This document shows, piece by piece, positions 42,096-45,211 of a stretch of 45,211 nucleotides of DNA. This DNA is from Candidatus Puniceispirillum sp. (lineage in GTDB: Bacteria; Electryoneota; RPQS01; DYHQ01), in assembly GCA_020724065.1 (NCBI GenBank), contig DYHQ01000005.1:1-45211 (forward strand). The letters are read 5' to 3'. The first letter of the stretch is position 1. Each line of letters begins with the position of its first letter. The notes under the pieces were generated by a model. It was not told the origin of the DNA. It saw nothing but the letters and a program-made list of their open reading frames with translations, and ran no database searches. The position numbers and the translations under genes were made by a program.

Positions 42096-44705
42096 TTGGC
42101 TGATTCAGTGGGAAACACGGTTCACGACAACATCTGGCTGAGCGGAGATCGAGGCAGCGGAAAGAGCGCGTGGCTTTGTGGAAGGTATGTGCAACTTGCC
42201 ACAGCCGGTGTATCTCCCAACGACATCCTCCTGCTTGCCATGGATGAGGCAAGAGCTCGTCATTTATGTTTGCAGATTCTGCGGCAGCTCGAGGGGATTT
42301 GGGGTGGTCGAATTCGGAGTGTCGGTGGCCTGCTGGCAGATTATGCTCGCGAGGCGTTGGCTTGTCGAGGAAATCCCCTCTATCCTCTTCGTCCAGTGTT
42401 GCGATGGCAGCTCTATGACTGGCTGAAGAACCGACTCGCGGATGACCTGAGAATTCTGACAAATCATTGCCTTTCCCTTTTTGAGGATTGGCGAAAATGG
42501 GACCTTCATCCAGCCCTGCTATCCGACATTTCACTTGCTGAGCATGCCCGGGAGCGGTGGCAGGAACTTGTGACATTGTACGGTGAGTTCTGTTCCTACT
42601 TCGATGAGAATCATTTCTCTGATTTGGTTTCCCTCGCCTATCTCTTCTCAAACGATGAGAGCAAAGAAGGTTTCCTACCTGCCCATCTCCTCGTGGATGA
42701 CGCCCATGAACTCAATGCGGCCACTTGGCCGGTCGTGTCCCGGCTTTGTCGCCACGCGACCTTTGCTCTGACTCTGTTGCCTGAAGGCCAGCTCTTTGAG
42801 GAAGTGGAGAGTGCACATCTGAGCGAAGTCCGAGCGCGCACCCGCGAGATGATTCTGGGGAAACCGCTTGATGAGCCGTTCACATTCGAGGATAGAGTCG
42901 CGCGTCTTATCGAAGGGGGAGTGAGCGAGACAAGCTGGACCTTGCTTCGGGCGGCGTCTCCTTTTGAGGAGCTCTTGCAGGGTCTTCTTTGGGCGAGAGA
43001 ACGCTACTCTATCGAGCGCGTTGTCATTTTCCTGACTTCCCCCATGACCCAACTTGAATTGCTCTTGGAGGCAGCGGCATGGTTGGAGGTGAAGCTTTCC
43101 CTTCAGGGCAGTTTCTGGAGTCATTGGATTTCTTCTCTTCAAAGACTGGAAGCGTCTGATAGTATTGCGCATAGCTCGCTGGATCTCGATGGACCTATGC
43201 TGGCAACACTGTGGCCGGGCATTCTTTTCCGGCATTTTCTCGAGGATTTTGAAAGAGCCTCGGAAGGGCAAGCCTTCCTTGACTCTCCGTCTCATCGGCT
43301 GCAGTTTCAAGAAGCTCTTGAAAAGGGATTATTGAAATGTGATTTTGCTTCGAATATTAGCCTGCATCGTGGCATTGAAGTGGCGACTTTGGAGCGCCCT
43401 GACCTGGCGCTTGGAGCTCATGTTTGGATCGTCGGTCTCACGCGCGAATCCCTGCCTTGTTCGACTCCGCGTAATCCCGTTTTTCCCGCAGAAGCAGCCG
43501 AGGAACTGCAAAGCAAATTGGCTGCCAACGGGTATCCAGTGAAATTGGAGCTGGCTCGCTCAATGTCATCATTTTTCCGCGAATCGCAGCGCATGCTTCT
43601 CGATGTACTCGCGCGGTCACAGCACGATGTACTCGTCTCTTGCGCGACCAAAGCGTGGAGAAATGAACCTATCGCCGAAAGCCCGTTCTTTCGGGCACTG
43701 GTGAAAGTCGCTCGTGCGGAGCGATATTCCACTCAATGCTCTGTGGAGTGCGTAGATTTCATTCATCCGGTCTCCTTTGTAAAACGAGACTCTCTTTCCT
43801 CAGAATCACGGCCACTTCCTGCAACGCATGCGCTGAAGTCCTTTCCTCTCTCGGCAACGGCCTTGGCCGAATTCATTCAGTGCCCTCGTAAATTCTTCTA
43901 TGAACAAATACTGGAACTCGAAATTCCTGAGCGCCCTGCAGCTCTGCTCATTGGCTTGCTTCTTCATGAAGCGATGGCCCACTTTCTCGCCCCGGGGAAA
44001 GAAGCGATAGCGCCTGAGGCCCAGGACATTGAGGAGTGGATTCACAATTGTTGCCGGAGTCACGATGAATTCGCCGGACTTTCGGAAGGCATCCGATTTA
44101 CACTGGAGAAGTTCATTGCCAAAGCGCTGAATGAGTTCTTCGCTTTTGAAGATGTATGGCAAGGAGACATTGAAGAGGTGGAGAGAGCATTTGAGCTATC
44201 CCTTCCCGGCGGATTTTCACTCAGAGGGCGCATTGATCGCGTAGACCTGACGGCTGAGGGACTGGAAGTGATTGATTACAAATCACGCAGGTCCTTTGCT
44301 TCGGCAAAATTGAAAGATGAGTTCCTCAAAGCGGAGGAGTGGATTCAGCTCCCCATTTATGTCAAGGCTGCCGAGGCTCTCTTTGATCAACCTGTTGCCA
44401 GGGCCACGATCCTCTTTTTCGGTTTGAAAGGAAAAGAAAAAGCCAGGCGCACCACGGCTCAAATCACTCAGCAAAGTCGCTCCACCTCCGAGGTGCGGGG
44501 CGCACGAGGCCTTATCTATCGTGACGAGCTTGACGAGACTTGGGCGCGTGTTTCCCGAATTGTGGAGACAATTTTCCGAGAAGATCAATCGTTCGGTCGC
44601 GGCGAGAATCCTCCTTGCGAAAAATCTGCTCTTGGTTGTCCTTTCATTCGTATTTGTCCTGTGTCAAGGCCTTTCGATGAAGAGAGCAAAGAAGACAACA
44701 CCTAA
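42096..44705 (+). CDS. addB: AddB-type helicase-nuclease with probable Fe-S cluster
   Basis: 869 aa, shorter than typical AddB (~1150). The Walker A box GDRGSGKS (Lys23) is intact; LLVDDAHELNAATWPVV stands for motif II and GLTRESLPCSTPRNPVFP matches the AddB-type GL.E..FP signature. The C-terminal PD-(D/E)XK nuclease has LSATALAEFIQCPRKFFYEQ, LLHEAMAHFL, RGRIDRVDL, LEVIDYKSR and QLPIYVKAA. One Cys (CPRKF) plus C-x6-C-x5-C near the C-terminus (CEKSALGC, IRIC) gives the four ligands of the AddB-type 4Fe-4S cluster. Start TTG 42096 or GTG 42108. It overlaps the next gene by 29 bases. Partner of AddA by inference. Confidence 0.84.
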   Translation: MADSVGNTVHDNIWLSGDRGSGKSAWLCGRYVQLATAGVSPNDILLLAMDEARARHLCLQILRQLEGIWGGRIRSVGGLLADYAREALACRGNPLYPLRPVLRWQLYDWLKNRLADDLRILTNHCLSLFEDWRKWDLHPALLSDISLAEHARERWQELVTLYGEFCSYFDENHFSDLVSLAYLFSNDESKEGFLPAHLLVDDAHELNAATWPVVSRLCRHATFALTLLPEGQLFEEVESAHLSEVRARTREMILGKPLDEPFTFEDRVARLIEGGVSETSWTLLRAASPFEELLQGLLWARERYSIERVVIFLTSPMTQLELLLEAAAWLEVKLSLQGSFWSHWISSLQRLEASDSIAHSSLDLDGPMLATLWPGILFRHFLEDFERASEGQAFLDSPSHRLQFQEALEKGLLKCDFASNISLHRGIEVATLERPDLALGAHVWIVGLTRESLPCSTPRNPVFPAEAAEELQSKLAANGYPVKLELARSMSSFFRESQRMLLDVLARSQHDVLVSCATKAWRNEPIAESPFFRALVKVARAERYSTQCSVECVDFIHPVSFVKRDSLSSESRPLPATHALKSFPLSATALAEFIQCPRKFFYEQILELEIPERPAALLIGLLLHEAMAHFLAPGKEAIAPEAQDIEEWIHNCCRSHDEFAGLSEGIRFTLEKFIAKALNEFFAFEDVWQGDIEEVERAFELSLPGGFSLRGRIDRVDLTAEGLEVIDYKSRRSFASAKLKDEFLKAEEWIQLPIYVKAAEALFDQPVARATILFFGLKGKEKARRTTAQITQQSRSTSEVRGARGLIYRDELDETWARVSRIVETIFREDQSFGRGENPPCEKSALGCPFIRICPVSRPFDEESKEDNT

Positions 44706-45211
44706 ATCCGATATTCTCGTCTCGGTGCGGTCTCTTCTGCGTCATCCTGATCCATCATCCAGCGCGCGAAGCGAGCAACAGAGCGTCTCGCAACACAGGA
44801 AAATTCAGAGTACTTTCCGTCGAAAGTACAAATCCTTCCGTCCCGAGGTCACTTTGCAGGCGGAGTACACTATTCGGGGAGCGCGGGTGCGAGTGCGCGG
44901 CCGATTGGATGGTCTTTATTGGACAAGCAAGGGTTGGAGGCTTGTTGAGATCAAACGTGAGATTCTCTCACCTTTTTCCAACCTCACCCTGCTTGAGATG
45001 CAGGAGCAGCTTCGCTACTACGCTGCTCTCGCTCAGCAATCCATTCTGAAGGGCGATGACAAAAGGCTGCTTACAGGCGAACTTGCTTTCGAGGGGCAGG
45101 AGGGACATCTGCGGCGAATGGAAGTCCCTTTGGAAAGTGCAGCACAAGCTCTGCTCACGCGTCTGGAGGTTGAACTTGACATAAAAGAAGATCAGAAGTC
45201 CCACCTACGAG
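44677..45211 (+). CDS. PD-(D/E)XK nuclease-domain protein, C-terminus beyond window
   Basis: The first 178 codons of an open frame that runs off the window end without a stop. The start ATG 44677 (MKRAKKTTPKSD) lies inside the addB end, 29 bases overlapping. After a basic N-terminal ~60 residues comes a nuclease core: VRVRGRLDGLYW (Asp78), RLVEIKREIL (Glu91-x-Lys93) and EMQEQLRYYAAL (Gln111, Tyr114), the D...ExK...QxxxY arrangement of Cas4/RecB-like nucleases. The same layout is found at the N-terminus of some XPD/DinG-type helicases with an added nuclease, so the missing part could be a helicase; this cannot be seen here. A stand-alone nuclease remains possible. Confidence 0.78.
   Translation, partial: MKRAKKTTPKSDILVSVRSLLRHPDPSSSARSEQQSVSQHRKIQSTFRRKYKSFRPEVTLQAEYTIRGARVRVRGRLDGLYWTSKGWRLVEIKREILSPFSNLTLLEMQEQLRYYAALAQQSILKGDDKRLLTGELAFEGQEGHLRRMEVPLESAAQALLTRLEVELDIKEDQKSHLR

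Noticed and set aside
1-45211. CRISPR array, insertion sequence, prophage or integron
   Set aside because: No regularly spaced repeats, transposase or integrase motifs were seen on either strand.

Overview
The window looks like chromosome of a Gram-negative bacterium from the FCB neighbourhood (Bacteroidota, Calditrichota, KSB1, Zixibacteria, Latescibacterota and similar candidate phyla), with moderate GC content (about half, judged by eye). The reasons are a secreted protein with a C-terminal type IX (Por) sorting-type domain at 17993-18730, a predicted outer-membrane beta-barrel beside TlpA-like thioredoxins, a Bacteroidetes-type serine palmitoyltransferase, and core genes that read as diverged from all textbook phyla. 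The exact phylum cannot be fixed from sequence reading alone. Every gene I can support is on the plus strand. Gaps are short (none over 300 bases) and many genes overlap by 1-62 bases, so most of the window is translationally coupled operons.

Layout. 1-51: 3' part of a tRNA-Arg(CCG). 98-2771: small membrane protein, serine palmitoyltransferase and a YghO/bacterial-ceramide-synthase-like acyltransferase, a likely sphingolipid module. 2772-2958: hairpin-rich spacer, possibly a dispersed repeat. 2959-7133: ComM-type AAA ATPase, a small unknown protein, an acyl-CoA-ligase-like enzyme and an exported alpha/beta hydrolase. 7163-7191: a good sigma70-type promoter. 7283-8374: bifunctional-nuclease-family protein with a UVR tail, then a DUF1844 protein. 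8422-16995: the classical fatty-acid/phospholipid cluster yceD-rpmF-plsX-fabH-fabD-fabG-acpP-fabF-rnc, continued by an acyl-CoA dehydrogenase and a Nudix hydrolase.

17003-20770: four exported proteins, namely a PEGA plus thioredoxin-fold lipoprotein candidate, a sorting-domain protein with a Cys-x4-Cys pair, a TlpA-like thioredoxin and an outer-membrane barrel. 20767-28413: selA and selB (selenocysteine insertion) enclosing an NfeD protease, a slipin, a PEGA membrane protein and an RsuA/RluB pseudouridine synthase. 28415-32559: an uncharacterised radical SAM protein coupled to an AddA-type helicase-nuclease. 32567-34093: gpmI. 34157-38796: surface-glycan genes (GT39/DUF2142-like membrane protein, flippase, GT4, GT2). 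38804-42023: folD and a malic enzyme with a phosphotransacetylase-like tail. 42096-45211: AddB-type helicase-nuclease overlapping the start of a further nuclease-domain protein that runs off the window.

Main themes: (1) acyl-chain synthesis and use, with the fab cluster able to feed both phospholipid and a predicted sphingoid-base route; (2) an envelope thiol-redox/secretion group; (3) selenocysteine decoding machinery without tRNA-Sec, selD or a visible selenoprotein in the window; (4) an AddAB-like recombination system whose two subunits lie 9.5 kb apart, the second joined to a third nuclease-domain gene. No CRISPR array, insertion sequence, integrase or attachment site was seen.
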